Of a stretch of DNA of 64,000 nt, positions 51,531 to 64,000 are shown in pieces. Each line of letters begins with the position of its first letter. Position 1 is the first letter of the stretch. This stretch comes from Serilophus lunatus (lineage: Eukaryota; Chordata; Aves; Passeriformes; Eurylaimidae). The DNA is taken from contig VXBA01005472.1 of assembly GCA_013399895.1 (NCBI GenBank), positions 157,277 through 221,276 on the forward strand. The letters are read 5' to 3'. The notes under the pieces were generated by a model that was given only the letters and a program-made list of their open reading frames with translations, made no database searches and was not told the origin of the DNA. The position numbers and the translations under genes are program-made.

Positions 51531-53078
51531 GAACATTTAAACATCTGGTTATTGAAATAAACATAGATGGAGAATGGAGATTCCTGAAAAATCTGATAGG
51601 AATAAGCCATGAGTTAGAAAAGGCATGTGAGAGCCTTGAGAAAATACTGCTTCTAAATTGTGTTCAGTGGAATTACTCATATGTAAATCTTCATTTGTAT
51701 TAATCTTTACATGGTTTGATCCATAGAGTGTACAGTGAAAATATGGTCCTGGTTACCTTATTCACACCTTGCCTTTAATCCACAGTATGTAACTTGGGCA
51801 CAATAAGTCATCCCTGTGGAGCTGTGCCTCTGCTGTTGTTGACTAGAAAAAGTACATAGATTTCTGACTGTAGAGGCTCCAGCTCATTCTTAAGCTAGTT
51901 ACCTGTAGCCAAGATTGTAAGTAAAAAATTCAGAGGGTTTTTTTGCCCTCAAACTGTAAATTGTAATTTAGTCAGTGGCACTCTGGAACTTCATGAATAA
52001 ATTCACATACTTCAGGAGCCTTTTCGAGCTGCATCTGAAGCAGAAAGTTGCGTAAGGGAAAACAACAAGCAAGAGATTTTTTTGTGGAAGTGACCTGTCT
52101 CACACATCTGGGATGTGCCCTATGCTGGAAGATCAATGCTGGAATAGCCTTGCAAACCTTAAACTTAAGCATCTAGGTCAGTGCTATTAAAACCAGTCTT
52201 TCTCTCATTATTGTGATATTTTATAATTGAGTCCTGTTTTTGCCATTCTGTACTAAATTAGGACCATTTTATTTGCCTTTTTTTAAGTCTTAGAAAACCT
52301 TTTAAGTTGAGAAAACTGCTGCACCCATTACCTCTGTGGAACTGGATCTCTGCAGGGAAATAGTTGTTTGTTTTCAATTTAAATATGATTTTACACAAAA
52401 CTACAACAATTCTTCCACTCTTTGCCTTTCCTCTTCCTTTCTTCCCCCCTTGTACATCCTCATGGGGATGTTAGTGTGGCATCCAGCATGGCTAGTGATT
52501 AGCTGGTGAATGGATCTATGCCCACAGGTAGCTGTGATATGCAGTTTGAGTGGAATTCCAAAAACCCAATGAAAAGAGCCAATGCAGAAGTACAAGATCT
52601 CTCGTTCACAAGTAAGATATTACAAATTTGGAAAGCCATTTTTAATCCCAAAAAGTAAATCTCTCTAAGAAGCCTTTCAGAGCATGTTCCCTGGGAAATT
52701 ATTACCTGTGTTTCTTTTGTTTTCTTTCTGTTTTGTGCATGTTGCACAAATTGTTTTATGATTCAGGTTTTTCACAAGCCTAATGGAGAATTTTACATTT
52801 TTAAAGCCATTTTTATCAGACATGCTTAGCAGAAAAAAATACTGTTAGAGGAAACTCTAAATTTTCCTAAGAAAAAAATAACATTCAACTCCTTTGTTTC
52901 ACAATTATGGTGAGTAACCAGGATGATTCAAACTAGAAAAATTAAATAAGTATTAAAGTAGTTGCAGAAATGGGATGCGAGTGCTGCAGCTGGTAAAAAT
53001 ACATATCAGAGATTCTGAGGTTTACTAGTAATGACAGTTCAGCTTGGCAACATGGGACTTGGATATTCTTCATAGAGT

Positions 53079-53119
<41 letters not shown>

Positions 53120-54465
53120 TGATGCTGGTTTATTTGGTTTTGCAATGCAGGGTAAGGGAATGCTGAGACACAGAGAGCCAAAAAAGCCAGTGAGCTGCAT
53201 AGTAGAAAGTGAAAGGAAACAGCAGAAAGAGAAACAGAGAGAACTACACCTGAGCCCAAGTGGGAGGACTCTCAAAAGTTTTTTTAAAAGGTGCACTTGA
53301 AGTTTGTGTGAAATGACTAGGGGTGTCATTCTGATGGACAAGGGAGGTTTGGCTATGTCTGCATGTTGAGCATAAGAGCCCAGTGTTCCTACTCAGAGGT
53401 GAGGTGATAACTTGCTTTGGGGGATAATTTTTATAATATTGATGCTGGCTTTTTGAGTGTTTTTCTTGCAATGTATGTGTGTCTGTGTGTGTAAGTATGT
53501 ATGATGGGAAACACACGAGTGTGCAGTAAGAACTGTGGTTTCAGTGTATGGAATGTGCTACTGGCAAGTTATTTTAGCATGGTGTCCAAGATAAATACCA
53601 GGTAGGCTTATATTTTTGCATGTACTTTTTTGTCCTGAAATGTACTAAAAGTCTTCCAAAATGCAGGAAGTTGCACCTTGGATTTCACAATTTCCTTGGG
53701 GCTGATTTCCCGGTGCTCATTCCTTCAGTTTCTAATTCTGTTTTAATTTTTGTTGTTTAGCAAACTCCTGAAGGGAACCTTAAAAAAAGAGATTCCAGAA
53801 AACTGTTCTCCCTTTGTCTGGGAGCTGGCTTCCCTGACTTCTCCGATAGAATTTTCTTCTGCACTGTCTTATACACTAAGAGTCTCTAGACCTCCTTTCC
53901 ACATTCCTGCTGTTGTGATTAATTTCTTTGGAGTACAAATAGGATTAAGCAGAATGGAGAAGTACTGATTTACTGGAAGTGGTCTTGTTAGCTTACTTAA
54001 TGTACATGTTATAGAAGAAAAAGGCTTTGAATTGAAGACACTCCACTGTGTCATTTAAATTTATTTTCTCTGGACTCAGAGTACCTTTCCCTTTAAAGTT
54101 TTCTTTGCATGGATGCTTGGAATAACACTTAATTTCTTCCCACTGAAATGGTGTGTCAGACCCAGAAGTGGACTTTTACCCAGCAGATGTTTTTTTCCAG
54201 ATCCAGAGAACACACATCCCCTTAATAACCACCATATTATTTCTCACATGCCATCTAACAGACTCAGTATGTGAAAAAACAAAGGCTCTGGAAGCCCTCA
54301 TGAAGAAGCATTGCAGTAGGAGTGTATAGGAAGCCACTGATTATGGGTCAGCTGGGAGTCTGGCTGTTGCACTGGATTTTCCTGTGTCTTTTTGGCTTTT
54401 CTGGGGGAATTTGTGACATGTGCATCTTGGTGGGTGTTTTTCAGTCCCTGAACTCTGGTCACAGA
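51531..54465. other. Intergenic sequence
   Basis: It contains the (CA)n microsatellite listed separately. No gene is seen; minus-strand open frames at 52942-53341 merely read through the microsatellite. Confidence 0.75.
53082..53117 (+). repeat. (AC)18 microsatellite
   Basis: An uninterrupted AC dinucleotide repeat of 36 bases. Confidence 0.98.
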
Positions 54466-55345
54466 CTTACAGAATCATTAAGGTTGGAAAAGACCCCCCA
54501 AGATTGAGTCCGACCTTTAACTCAGCACCACTGTGTTCATCACTAAACCATGACCCCAGGTGCCACATCCACACACCTTTTGAATACTTCCAGGAGTGGT
54601 GATCCCCTCACAAGTAGGGCATCCTTTTCCACTGTCTGACCACCCTTTCAATGAAGAAATTTCTCTTTATATCCAATAAAAATACCTCCTGGTGTAACTT
54701 GAGGCTCTTTTATCTCCCTGTCACTTGTTTCCAGGGAAAACAGATCATCTCCTTACTTTGATACAACCTTTCAGGTAGTTGTAGAGTAATAAAGTCTTCC
54801 CTTAGAATTCCTCTTCTCCAGGCTAAACAAATCCAACTCCTTTCACTGCTCCTCATAAGACTTCTGCTTGAGACCCTTCATCAGCTTTGCTGCTCTTCGC
54901 TGGACACACTCCAGCACTTCAATATCCTTCTTATCATAAGGAGCCCAAAACTCTACACAGGGTTTGAGTTGTGGCCTCACTGGTTCTGATTACAGGGGAA
55001 CAATCACTTACTCCCCTGGTGCTGCTGGCCACACTATGCCTGATGCAGGCCAGGATGCCACTGGCCTTGTTGGCCACCTGGGCATGCTGCTGGCTCATGT
55101 TCAGCTGGCTGTCAACCAGCATCCTCAGTTCTTTCTCTGCTGGACAGCTTTCCAACCTCTCTGCCCCAAGCCTGTAGTCCTTCATGAGTTGTTGTGGCTG
55201 AGGTGCAGGACCTGACACTTCTTCACGTTGAACTTCATATCACTGGCCTTGGCCCATTGATCCAGCAAGTCCCCTGCAGAGCCTTCCTACCTTCCAGCAG
55301 ATCAACACTCCCCCACAGCTTGGTGTCATCTGCAAACTGACTGAG
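54466..55345 (-). mobile_element. CR1 LINE, 5'-truncated
   Basis: The left end is the reverse-complemented tail (ACAGAATCATTAAGGTTGGA, then AAAGACC). On the minus strand, about 55180 down to 55030, it encodes YRLGAERLESCPAEKELRML, VDSQLNMSQQ and NKASGILACIRHSVASSTRG, the C-terminal part of the CR1 reverse transcriptase. About 0.88 kb remains, with frame damage. The copy lies in intergenic DNA. Confidence 0.94.
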
Positions 55346-56836
55346 TGGGCTTCCTAGCTGCCCCACTCATCAGCTGCCAGAAGTTTCCCTGCCACATGTC
55401 CCAGGAACCTCCTAGACTAGGACACTGTTGAAAGGCATGACCACCACAGAAGTAAGAAAGCACTTGCAGTTCACAGAACTGAGAAAGGGAGTATTGTGTA
55501 AGCAAACTGGAAGCTATATTCTCTTGTAAACATGCTTCACTTGACATTTTGTCCATTTTGCTGTATTTTTTTCATAATTTTCAATGACACAAGAATGCTG
55601 CAAAATACAAGGTGGCCTAGTGTTATCCTGGATCCTTTTCTTTCAAAATTCTTCTAAACTGAAATCACCAGCAGGGAAGAATGCATAGTATTTTTTTTTT
55701 TCTGTTTTGCCTACAAGCAGCTTCTTTTTTCAAGATCAAAGCCTTAAATTTTAGCTTTTTTTTTTTTTTTTTATGAACAGGGACTTAAAAGGCAAATGAT
55801 ATTTTGTGATTGGCTGTCAATACGACTATAACCTTGCTAAGAATAAACAGATAATAAAGGTAATTAACTTCAGAAATTCTGCTTGCAAAATCATAGATGC
55901 AAATATACAATCAAAGAACACTTCCCACCAAGATGTAATCTCAAGCATTTGTTCTCCAAAAGTTTGAAAACAAAGCACCAATAAAAACAAACACCAAAAA
56001 GCCACAATAGAAAAGATGGATACTGCAGAATTGTGACAAATGGATAGGGAATTCTGCCTTCCTACAAGTCCATTCTGGCTCTGGTTCATCCTGTGTCCCT
56101 CTCTGGGGTCATGCAATTTTGTTTAGGCACCAAAAGATGTTACTAAATTTTTGGGAGTACTGAGAATTCAGCTATGTTTGTCTGTTGGATAGAGGCTGGC
56201 CCCATTGTTCCACCCTACAGGGGTAGGAAAGAACTATCAAAGCTTCTTTCTCTTTTTTTCCTTGCTATACTGTGTTTCAAAGGAAGTGGGTTCTGGAAAC
56301 ATTCACCGTTGTAAATCATAGCTTAAATTTGATACTTGGTCATCTGTTTAACTGCAGATTTCTTTTCAGACTCGTAGCCAGTGCTGCATTTTCAGAACAG
56401 AGTTAGAGGTAGTTGTATTGTCACTTGAAAATATCTGAAAATCATAATGGATAGTAGTAATCTACAGTAGAATTAAAGTAGTAAATTGGCAGTAAATACT
56501 AATATTGAAGAGATCTTTATATTTATCTTCTGTTTTAAAATTAAAAGTGGCTATACATCTTATTTATTGTGTTTCATGAATCATTTCCTATTCTTTGATG
56601 ATTATATCTTACAATAACTGATAAAGTCTAAGCCTTTCATCTGCCACAGACACTCCATATCTCAGCAGATCTTTGATCCAATATGATCTTGAACGATACT
56701 ATAGGGTCAGAGCATTTTCTCCAGAGAGTTTTGATCTGCAGTATATTTCATGATGGGGCCTGTTTATTAAGATTTCTTCTACCACTGTAATGGAAAACAT
56801 AGATTTGTGATCTGTCCCCTACAGGATATTAAACAA

Positions 56837-56876
56837 AAATTATACTACCATTATTGAAATTATACTACCATTATTG
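56837..56876 (+). repeat. 20-bp tandem duplication
   Basis: Two identical adjacent copies begin AAATTATACTACC, at 56837-56856 and 56857-56876. Confidence 0.92.
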
Positions 56877-58000
56877 GATTACTTACCTCAGTGCTTTCAG
56901 AGATTAACATTATATTTTTCCAAATGGCTTGCTGCTTATTTAATGGATTTTGAGTGGTACTGAAGTAGAAAATTGATAAAGGGATGAGCAGTGTAATCTT
57001 TTAGACTAGTAAAAAATGTCTCCCAGTTTCATACAATTAAACTTGATTTAAACTCTCTCCCATATCATTATCAGGCTTTAAAACCTCTTGTGCATCTCTA
57101 TGGAAGGAAAGTTCCATGTTTAGCAGCACAGGAGGAGGCACTGAGGAAAGATTTTTCTGTAACAAGCTGAGATGAACTGAGCTGAAGTGAATGTGGAAAA
57201 ATGATTGCAGAATTTGTGCTAATGCAGAATCTTTAGATCATGTAGTCTAGTCCGGTGCTTACTTCCTGAACATCTCATGTGTCACAGAACATGTTGTTGC
57301 ATCAGCAGAAACACAGCCACAATATGGATCCTCCTTCACACAATCTCTGATAAAAGTGACTTGTCTAGGTAAATGCCTATTTAAGAACTTTATTGTCATA
57401 GCAAGGGAACAATGATGTACAGCACTCCAGAGCAAAAATTTGAAACTGCACATTGTTTACAAACTGCCGAATAGACATTGCCTCTATGAAATGTACAACT
57501 TTGTATGCTGCTATGTATAACAATTTATACATATTCAAAGAAACTATGCAAATGCATCTCTGTTAGGTTCTCTCTAATATCTTTACAGTACATGAGATCA
57601 ACTAAAGATAGAACTGAGGAAGACTCCAGGGATAAATAAAAGGACACCTGGAATCCTATTAAAAAGGATGCATCGCTTTCCCCATAAAATGCTGGCTCCA
57701 ATATCTTCTCTTATCTTCAATAAGTCAACTTTCTAAAGAATAAATTGCATTCAAATTCTGGGCATCATTTTTAGTGGTTCTGGCATCATAGCAAAACATT
57801 GAAACCTTTGTGGATTCTAACAACATTATCAATGGAACATCTACCATTTCAATTGCCTTGACTTCAGAATCATGAACTGAATTCAGTGGATGCTGTTTAC
57901 TAGAGTCTGTGACTTCTGAGTATTGTTGCAGTGGCTGTATCTCCTTTATTAAAATACAGGAAACTGTGTTTGCTTCTGGGTCCCAATGTTCTGTTTTGGA

Positions 58001-58057
58001 CCTCCATGTATGTTCACTTTTGTTTTCACCTCCATATATGTTCACTTGAGTTTTTCA
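58001..58057 (+). repeat. 28-bp imperfect tandem duplication
   Basis: Copies begin CCTCCATGTATGTTCACTT at 58001 and CCTCCATATATGTTCACTT at 58029, and both run to a TTTTCA end. Confidence 0.85.
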
Positions 58058-61000
58058 CATGGACATTTACTTGCATTTGCCCCAATTTCCCTATTCTGTC
58101 CACATAAGAAAACTGGGACACTTGAGTTGGGCATTCTAAGCAGGTGTCAGGTAAAGTAGAAGGAATAAATGATGAGGGTGTACTGCTGCAAGAAGGTTTC
58201 CTTTTACTTTGATGCCATACGTGAAATATAAAGATGTGTTAATTCTTGGAACATCTCAGTGAAAACAAAAATATTACCAAAGGTTTGTGGTTCTTTTGGT
58301 CTTTTGGGGTTCTTGGGATTGTTTGAGAGTTATTTTTTTATTCCCCAGGTATTTGTTCACAGGAAGATAAGCTGCAGTTTAAAACCTGAGGCATTCGATT
58401 TTTTTGCCAGTACACCTCCTGAATATCTGACATGGATTTCAGGATTGAAGACATCCATGTGGTGAGAAATTTTTGTTCAGGGCAATGTGCAACATGTTGG
58501 ACAATCAGATACTGCTAAGTTTGAGTATATATCTAGGGTGGTAAACTGTGTTTTGGAATAGTGGTTTTATTATTAATTGTCTTGTTGAGAGACTTAAACC
58601 ATTTGGTGCTTGGACAAATTGGAATCTTTTAAGTAAATAGTTTAGTCTTGGCATCCTTTCATTGTAACTGCTGCAACTTATCCAGTTAATGTTGAAGGGG
58701 TGGATGTTTCATCTCGAAGTGCATTTTGAAGGACAAAATTTGGTTTTATACACACTGTCTCTTATACTAAAAGCACAGATTTTCAAACACTGTATAAAAA
58801 TCCATAATTCATGCTCAGCCACAGGCAGGTTTTGCAACTATTTCAGCCTAAACTGGGAAAGCATCTTTTTTTGTTGGAGAAACCTGCATTTCTTAGACTG
58901 CCTTGAGCTCAAGTTGGGAGTCTAACATCATGACTTGCATTCAAATATTGCTATCAGAAGTTGATGGCTGAGAGGGAAGACTTACATTTGAACAAATAGC
59001 TCAGTCATGGGATATAAACATAATCCTGCATGCAAAATAATACACTATAATTAAAAATATTTACACTAAGTGCTTAACTCTCAAAGGACTCCTAAGTCTG
59101 CAAAATTAAGGAGATATATAACTACTTGCAGAATTTTTGCCTTAGGACTTTCTCTGTATCCTACCAAGCTCCATGAAGGTTGAGTTTGAGATATTTAGAA
59201 GCGCTTAAGGTAAAATATATGCCCATTGTTGTGGTGTTGAAACATTTTTGAAAAGAAAGTAGAAGATACCCATATGCCAATGGAAATAATCTTAAAATAG
59301 GATGGAAGAGCTATCAGGGTCTCTATGTATATATATGCATGGAAAGTAAGCAAACAGCTACAGATGTATTTCAGCAGAAGAGATATTAGATTTTGTAATG
59401 CAGCGGGACATTGACAGGATTCCTGGAATCATCTTTTGCTCTACAGCTCTGAGTACCTCAAGAAAATAATTAGTTTCACTGCTGCAACATAACTGGCCCA
59501 GCAGTATTTTAGAAACTTCCATAATTACTGATAGTGAGCCAACACAGTCGGAGAAGGATGTGTTGATACTTCCTTTCATCTTCTTAAGAGTGGTGAAGTA
59601 AAATTCCAAAGCCTTTCTGTCTTCTCATAAATATACATCACCCAGGGAGTTAAGTTCTAGAGGAAAACCACCCTGTCATCTGACAAGAGAAGGACTGGTT
59701 TTATGAACCAACCAGGCTCAGAAACTCGAGATAAGTCATCTCACATTTAATTTAAAAATCAGTAGTGACATAAAAAATATTATAGAATTTGCAGCATTAG
59801 AGACTTCAGCTTTATCTGTACCTGGGCCTGTTTGTGTTATACAAACATATTAAGCAGTAAAAATTATTATGTTTTACTAAACATCCTGAATTTTTTTTTT
59901 TTTTTTTTTTTTTACCCCAGCAGCAATAGCAATTTTTCAATAACAGCGTTTTTATGGGGTTTTTTGTTTCATTTCTTGAAATCTGAATATTATAAAAATA
60001 TAAACCTATGTGTGGATGGCTATTCTGAAAGATAGCTGACCTATTAGACACGGAAGTTTCAACATTTATTCAGTAGTTCGTAAAGCTTAAATCAACTTGT
60101 GGCTTATTCCTAACTGTATCCATTTCCACTTCAGAGCAGGATTAGTTCCACTGAATGCTCTTTTTCTGTTCCAGCAAATCAGGTCCAAGTGTATTTTCTT
60201 GAATTTTTCTTTTGCTACTATACTGTCTCCCCCGAAAATGTTTTAAATGGAACTATTTATTATTTACAGGCTCTTGTTAAAGCCTATAAAACCCTGCCTG
60301 TGTTAAATTTTCATTTTGGTCTGCTGGCCAGGTGGTATTCTGAATGATCATGTCTTTGTGCAAACACACTAGCTAGTTAGGAGAAGATGGAATACTTACT
60401 TCTTGGTGAATAAAATACTCCTATCAAGGGGTTTGTTTTCCTTGGTAAGCAAGAAAGATATACCTGCCAGCAGATCTGAAATGATAATCAGACAAACCCA
60501 TCTGGAAGTCAGAGTGCTACATGCCCACTTTTCATAATAAGTAAAATTGAAACTGTGTAACTGGAATGCTGACAGGTGACTCAAGAAATTAATTGGTTAA
60601 TGTTAAGAAGGTGTAAATTCTCCAGAAAAGCCCTGTGCATACCAGCTGAAAATGCAAGCCATGAAATAAATCCATCTGCCTACATTTGTTTTAACAGTAA
60701 TACCGACCTTTGAGCAAGGTATTTCCGAAGGATTTTTAATGACCAGCTGGAGTTAATGGGCGCTGGCTGTACCTCAGGCTTTAAACTCTGCCTAGCAAGC
60801 CATTAGTTCCTAGGTAATGCTCTGTTCCTTGATTGGTACTGGTTAACAGCATGACAACCCAGACTGCATATAGCTTTTAGCAGAGAAAATAATATTATTC
60901 TTAAATGCACATAGTACCTTCCTTCAGAAAAGACTCAAAATATTTACAAGCTGAGGGTTCTAAAAAAAGTAAGAAGAGATGTTTATGTTGCTGGGAAAAC

Positions 61001-61175
61001 AGTCTTTCACAATGAATAGATCTAAGAAGATGCATTTTCTCAGTATGCTTCTAAGAAATTAGACAGCCCTAGGATTTTCTCATTACCTGCTGCTGATGTT
61101 TCTGGCTATAGGCTAGAGAAGCATTAACATCAGCCTGTTTTAGCCCTGGATATTGGTCAATGTGATCAGAATTTT

Positions 61176-61227
61176 GTGAACATTTACCAATCTTCCAGGG
61201 ATGTGGACATTTACCAGTCTTACGGGA
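61176..61227 (+). repeat. 26-bp imperfect tandem duplication
   Basis: GTGAACATTTACCAATCTT at 61176 is followed by GTGGACATTTACCAGTCTT at 61203. Confidence 0.8.
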
Positions 61228-61273
61228 AAACCTGTCAAAAGTCTGCAAATATTTGTCACCAGAGCACCAAAAG

Positions 61274-61312
61274 GGGGGGTGTGGGAGGGTGTGGATGTGT
61301 GTGTGTGTGTGA
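61274..61312 (+). repeat. G-rich stretch with (GT)n run
   Basis: Seven G are followed by TGTGGGAGGGTGTGG and a run of GT dinucleotides. It is low-complexity, and the + strand has quadruplex potential. Confidence 0.85.
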
Positions 61313-62771
61313 GTTAAATTATGATGATTCATTCTTTGTGTATAGGTACGACATCTAAGGCAATATCTACAGTGGTTGCATGTTGCAGGGGAGGAGAACA
61401 TTTGGTTACTGAGAACAATAAGCCAGACAAAATAAGTCTTGATTTCTGCCATGTCTTCAAGGACATCCACAAAGACAGAAACAGAAATAAGAGAGAGGCC
61501 GAGTGACTGATAAACCAGAGGAGTCACATGGGTGAAAGCCAGATTTTCTAGCTGATTCTGTGCCACTGCTGTACTCAATTTCACATTCAAGAAAAAGCAT
61601 TAGGAAGGTGCTAAGGTTTTAATCCTGATGCTGAGAAAATGTGAAAGCTACCAGCTGCCCTGTCACTTGCACAATACTCTGCCTAACCTTAAGTGCAGGA
61701 CCTAAGGCTTTGCCAGGTTGTTAGTGAAGGTTTTGCTAGGCATGCAGCTGTACTAAGCAGGAACACAAAGCTTCTGTAATCTGAAATTAATTCATAACAA
61801 CTCACTGTCAAACATGCCTGTTTCAGAATTGTGCAAGAGAGAAGACTGATAGTACAGATTTGTAACACCGCTAAATATAATACGATAAATAACTTTTGCT
61901 GCATGCTGGTTAAGGAATTTCATCCTGTGAATATGAATGAAAAGTGGTGATAAGCATACAGCTACTAGAGAAATCAACCTCAAATTCACAGCTGGTAGAA
62001 AAAAGGGTGTTTTTCCAACAGAAAATACTTCACATCAGTGATCTATCATTATTTGTATCTGGCCCACTATGACTTTTCTAGATCTAACATGGTTAAAAGT
62101 TCTCTGAACAAGTACTAGTGACTAATGACTTTTTGAAACCTGTTTTTCATTGGTTTCAGACTTTCTGAAAAGAATAGACCTGTTGTGTGTTCTCCATGAT
62201 GTTTCTTAATTAGGTTTTTTTTTTAATTTCGTGACAAACAGGTATCATACCATTATCCGGCTACAGATGAGTCTTTACATGTCTTTCCTGTTCCCATTAA
62301 TGCATTGGCATGACTCAGAGCAGCACTTAATCATGTTTCATTTTTGATTCTTCTTAGTGCTAAAGAGCAGCCAACATTGAACGGAGTGCCTGACAACAGT
62401 GTGAATCACCAGGATGTCAACTGCAGCACAAGAGCAGCTCTGATAAAAGGTGCAAAAGGTCTTGCAGATGGAGTTTCTGCTCCAGTCTCATTATAGATTA
62501 TAGCCTGAGAAAAAAAATTCAGATGGGGTCAAGCTGCCAGTCTCCCCATCATTTTGGGCATCTCTTCCCAAGAACAGCTTGGCTCTGACTCTGTGGAGAA
62601 GTATTTCTGAGAAGCGACAAGTAATGAAGCAATCCTCACATAGGTTTTGATTGTTAAGGAAGTTGGAACCACTGAAGGTAGATAATGTCTTTCCAACTAA
62701 TTTTGTTACTTGTTTATGACATTTCAGATACTGTAATGTATCGTGTTTAGAATATTCCATTGATGTATCCC

Positions 62772-63270
62772 ATATCATAGAACCATAGAAGGCTATTGGA
62801 AGGGGCCCATCAGGATCATTGAATCCAACACCTGGCCTTACACAGGACCATTCCCAAGAGTCACACCACGTGCTTGAAATTATTGTCCAAATACTTCTAG
62901 AACTCTGTCAGGCTTGGTGCTGTGACCACTTCCCTGGGGAGCCTGTTCCAGTGCCCAACCACTCTCTGGGTGAAAAAATCTTTTCCTGATATCCAAACTA
63001 AACCTCCTCAACGCCACCTCAGGCCGTTCCCTCCGGTCCTTTCACTGGTCAGCAAAGAGAAGAGATCAGTGCCTGTCTCTCCCCCTCACAAGGAAGTTGT
63101 AACTGGAATTACAGTCTCCCCTCAGTCTCTTCTCCAGGCTGAACAGCCCAAGAGACCTCAGCCACTTCTCATACAGCTTCCACTCAAGGCCCTTAACTGT
63201 CCTCGGGGCCTTGTTTGGACACTATATAATGGCTTTATGTGTTTTTAATATTGTGGTGCCCCAAACCAGT
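62772..63270 (-). mobile_element. CR1 LINE 3' fragment
   Basis: The left end reads ATCATAGAACCATAGAAGGC, the reverse complement of the CR1 tail. It is followed by ACACAGGACCATTCCCAAGA, CACTTCCCTGGGGAGCCTGT and CTTCTCCAGGCTGAACAGCC. Its body closely parallels the copy at 3047-3520 in intron 3, so both probably belong to one CR1 subfamily. It is about 0.5 kb long and non-coding. Confidence 0.93.
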
Positions 63271-63954
63271 AAATACACTAAGAAATCACACGGAAGTCTT
63301 TTTACATTCTAAGTATTTTCCCAGTGACACTTTCAGTGTCTTTCTCAGTTACTAAAACTATCAATGCTTTAATTTTTTTACTTTTAATTATGGCTTTATA
63401 ATATTTAGTTAGTGCATGGAAAAGGCAAGCGTTCACTTCCCAGAAAACACAAAGCCAAGTAGTGAAGATTCAGAGGAATCAGTCTTCTTCAGTCGTATTG
63501 TTTGAGTGTATGTTTTCCTTTATAATAATCATTATATTTACTTTTTACTTTGTGTTCCTTAATCCATATTTCTAGAACATTTTATAATGCCAGTATCATT
63601 TGGCTCATTTGCTAGATGCAGAAAAATTAGAGGAAGAAAATAAAATGCTTTCAGCCTCCCAAAAAACTCACAGTTCATCCAGGGCTCTCTAGGCAAAATT
63701 CATTGCCCGTTAGGAGCATTTTGAATACCATTTTACTGCTTAGGATATGCTTGTTCACAAGGCATTGTGACTTAAAGAGAAGGAGTAACATTTCTAGATA
63801 GGATAAAAATGGATGCTCAGGTCCTAAGCGTTTTGATGAGATCAGGCTCAACACATCTTACATTCAGACATAAGTGGAGGACACAGATAAGCAGATTCTA
63901 ACGTCTGTTTTTCATAGTAAATTATCACCCTTTTTCTTGAGTTTTCCTAAATTA
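63271..63954. other. Intergenic sequence
   Basis: No gene or repeat recognised. Confidence 0.75.
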
Positions 63955-64000
63955 CACAGAATTACTCAGAATTAATGAGGTGGGAAAAGACCATAGAGAT
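63955..64000 (-). mobile_element. Start of another CR1 3' end, cut by the window edge
   Basis: CACAGAATTACTCAGAATTA followed by GGTGGGAAAAGACCATAGAG resembles the reverse-complemented CR1 tail and the GGTTGGAAAAGACC phrase seen at 54480. Only about 45 bases are visible. Confidence 0.6.

Larger units (their letters stand above)
55346..62771. other. Intergenic sequence with small repeats, no supported gene
   Basis: This 7.4-kb stretch has long T runs (55756-55772 and 59891-59913), a perfect 20-bp tandem duplication (56837-56876), a 28-bp near-tandem duplication (58001-58057), a 26-bp near-tandem duplication (61176-61227) and a G-rich plus GT-repeat stretch (61274-61312). The longest open frame (61069-61590, minus) runs through that GT repeat and shows no domain. 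Minus-strand frames at 57259-57453, 57725-58045 and 59358-59609 are unrecognised. Confidence 0.7.

Noticed and set aside
57259..57453. Minus-strand frame with the Cys-rich phrase RDCVKEDPYCGC, reminiscent of a semaphorin PSI domain (RDPYCGW), with AG and GT near its edges
   Set aside because: It lacks the Trp and the other PSI cysteines in register, there are no neighbouring sema or Ig exons, and it is one short frame among many. I also compared it with FANCC (FIKD...DEMFR) and the spacing does not fit.
57725..58045. 106-codon minus-strand open frame that looks protein-like
   Set aside because: No domain or gene family recognised and no convincing splice sites. Its start lies in a small tandem duplication, and frames of this length are expected by chance.
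59358..59609. 83-codon minus-strand open frame with a plausible composition
   Set aside because: No similarity recognised and no partner exons.
61069..61590. 173-codon minus-strand open frame, the longest intergenic frame
   Set aside because: It reads through a GT microsatellite (giving a His-Thr run) and a tandem duplication; low-complexity DNA explains its length.

Overview
The window carries most of one vertebrate gene, PTCH1 (Patched-1, the Hedgehog receptor), on the + strand, followed by about 18 kb of intergenic DNA. Exons 3 to 23 hold the coding sequence from residue ~132 to the stop codon at 41127-41129. They are followed by a one-exon, ~3.2 kb 3' untranslated region (42803 to ~46000) ending at a canonical AATAAA. 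Exons 1 and 2 lie upstream of base 1. Every one of the 21 coding exons has GT-AG borders. All but exon 14 match human PTCH1 exon lengths as I remember them; exon 14 is one codon shorter. The reading frame is intact across all junctions. If the missing exons encode 131 residues as in human, the whole protein is 1442 residues, the length I recall for chicken PTCH1.

The organism is most likely a bird. The interspersed repeats are almost all 5'-truncated CR1 LINEs with the typical CR1 tail, repeat density is low, there are no mammalian Alu, B1 or L1 elements, and the protein differs slightly from mammalian PTCH1. A crocodilian or turtle is not strictly excluded. In birds PTCH1 is Z-linked (established knowledge; the window itself does not show the chromosome).

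Layout: 1-1717 is the end of intron 2. Positions 1718-8839 (exons 3-9) encode the first extracellular domain. Positions 8708-18673 (exons 9-13) encode the sterol-sensing domain, TM2 to TM6, with the TM4 GVGVDD motif. Positions 20622-21021 (exon 14) encode the large cytoplasmic loop with a PPPY motif. Positions 21488-31216 (exons 15-18) encode TM7, the second extracellular domain and TM8. Positions 31217-37974 carry TM9-TM12 in exons 19-21. Positions 39291-41129 (exons 22-23) encode the cytoplasmic tail with a second PPPY. The longest introns are intron 12 (7.5 kb) and intron 15 (5.4 kb). Two CR1 copies sit in introns 3 and 12, both antisense to PTCH1. From ~46000 to 64000 I find no gene I can support, only CR1 fragments, a (CA)n microsatellite, small tandem duplications, a 98-base assembly gap and unremarkable sequence. 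From mammalian gene order FANCC would be the expected next gene, but I recognise no FANCC exon here.

I found no undescribed biological system. The most interesting points are a MIR-like SINE inside the PTCH1 3' UTR, a 3' UTR start that looks deeply conserved, a pair of ~57-bp direct repeats flanking exon 13, a stop codon placed one base before the last exon junction, and a few lineage-specific protein changes (an extra N-glycosylation sequon in the second extracellular domain and a shortened, Cys-bearing segment before the PPPY motif).
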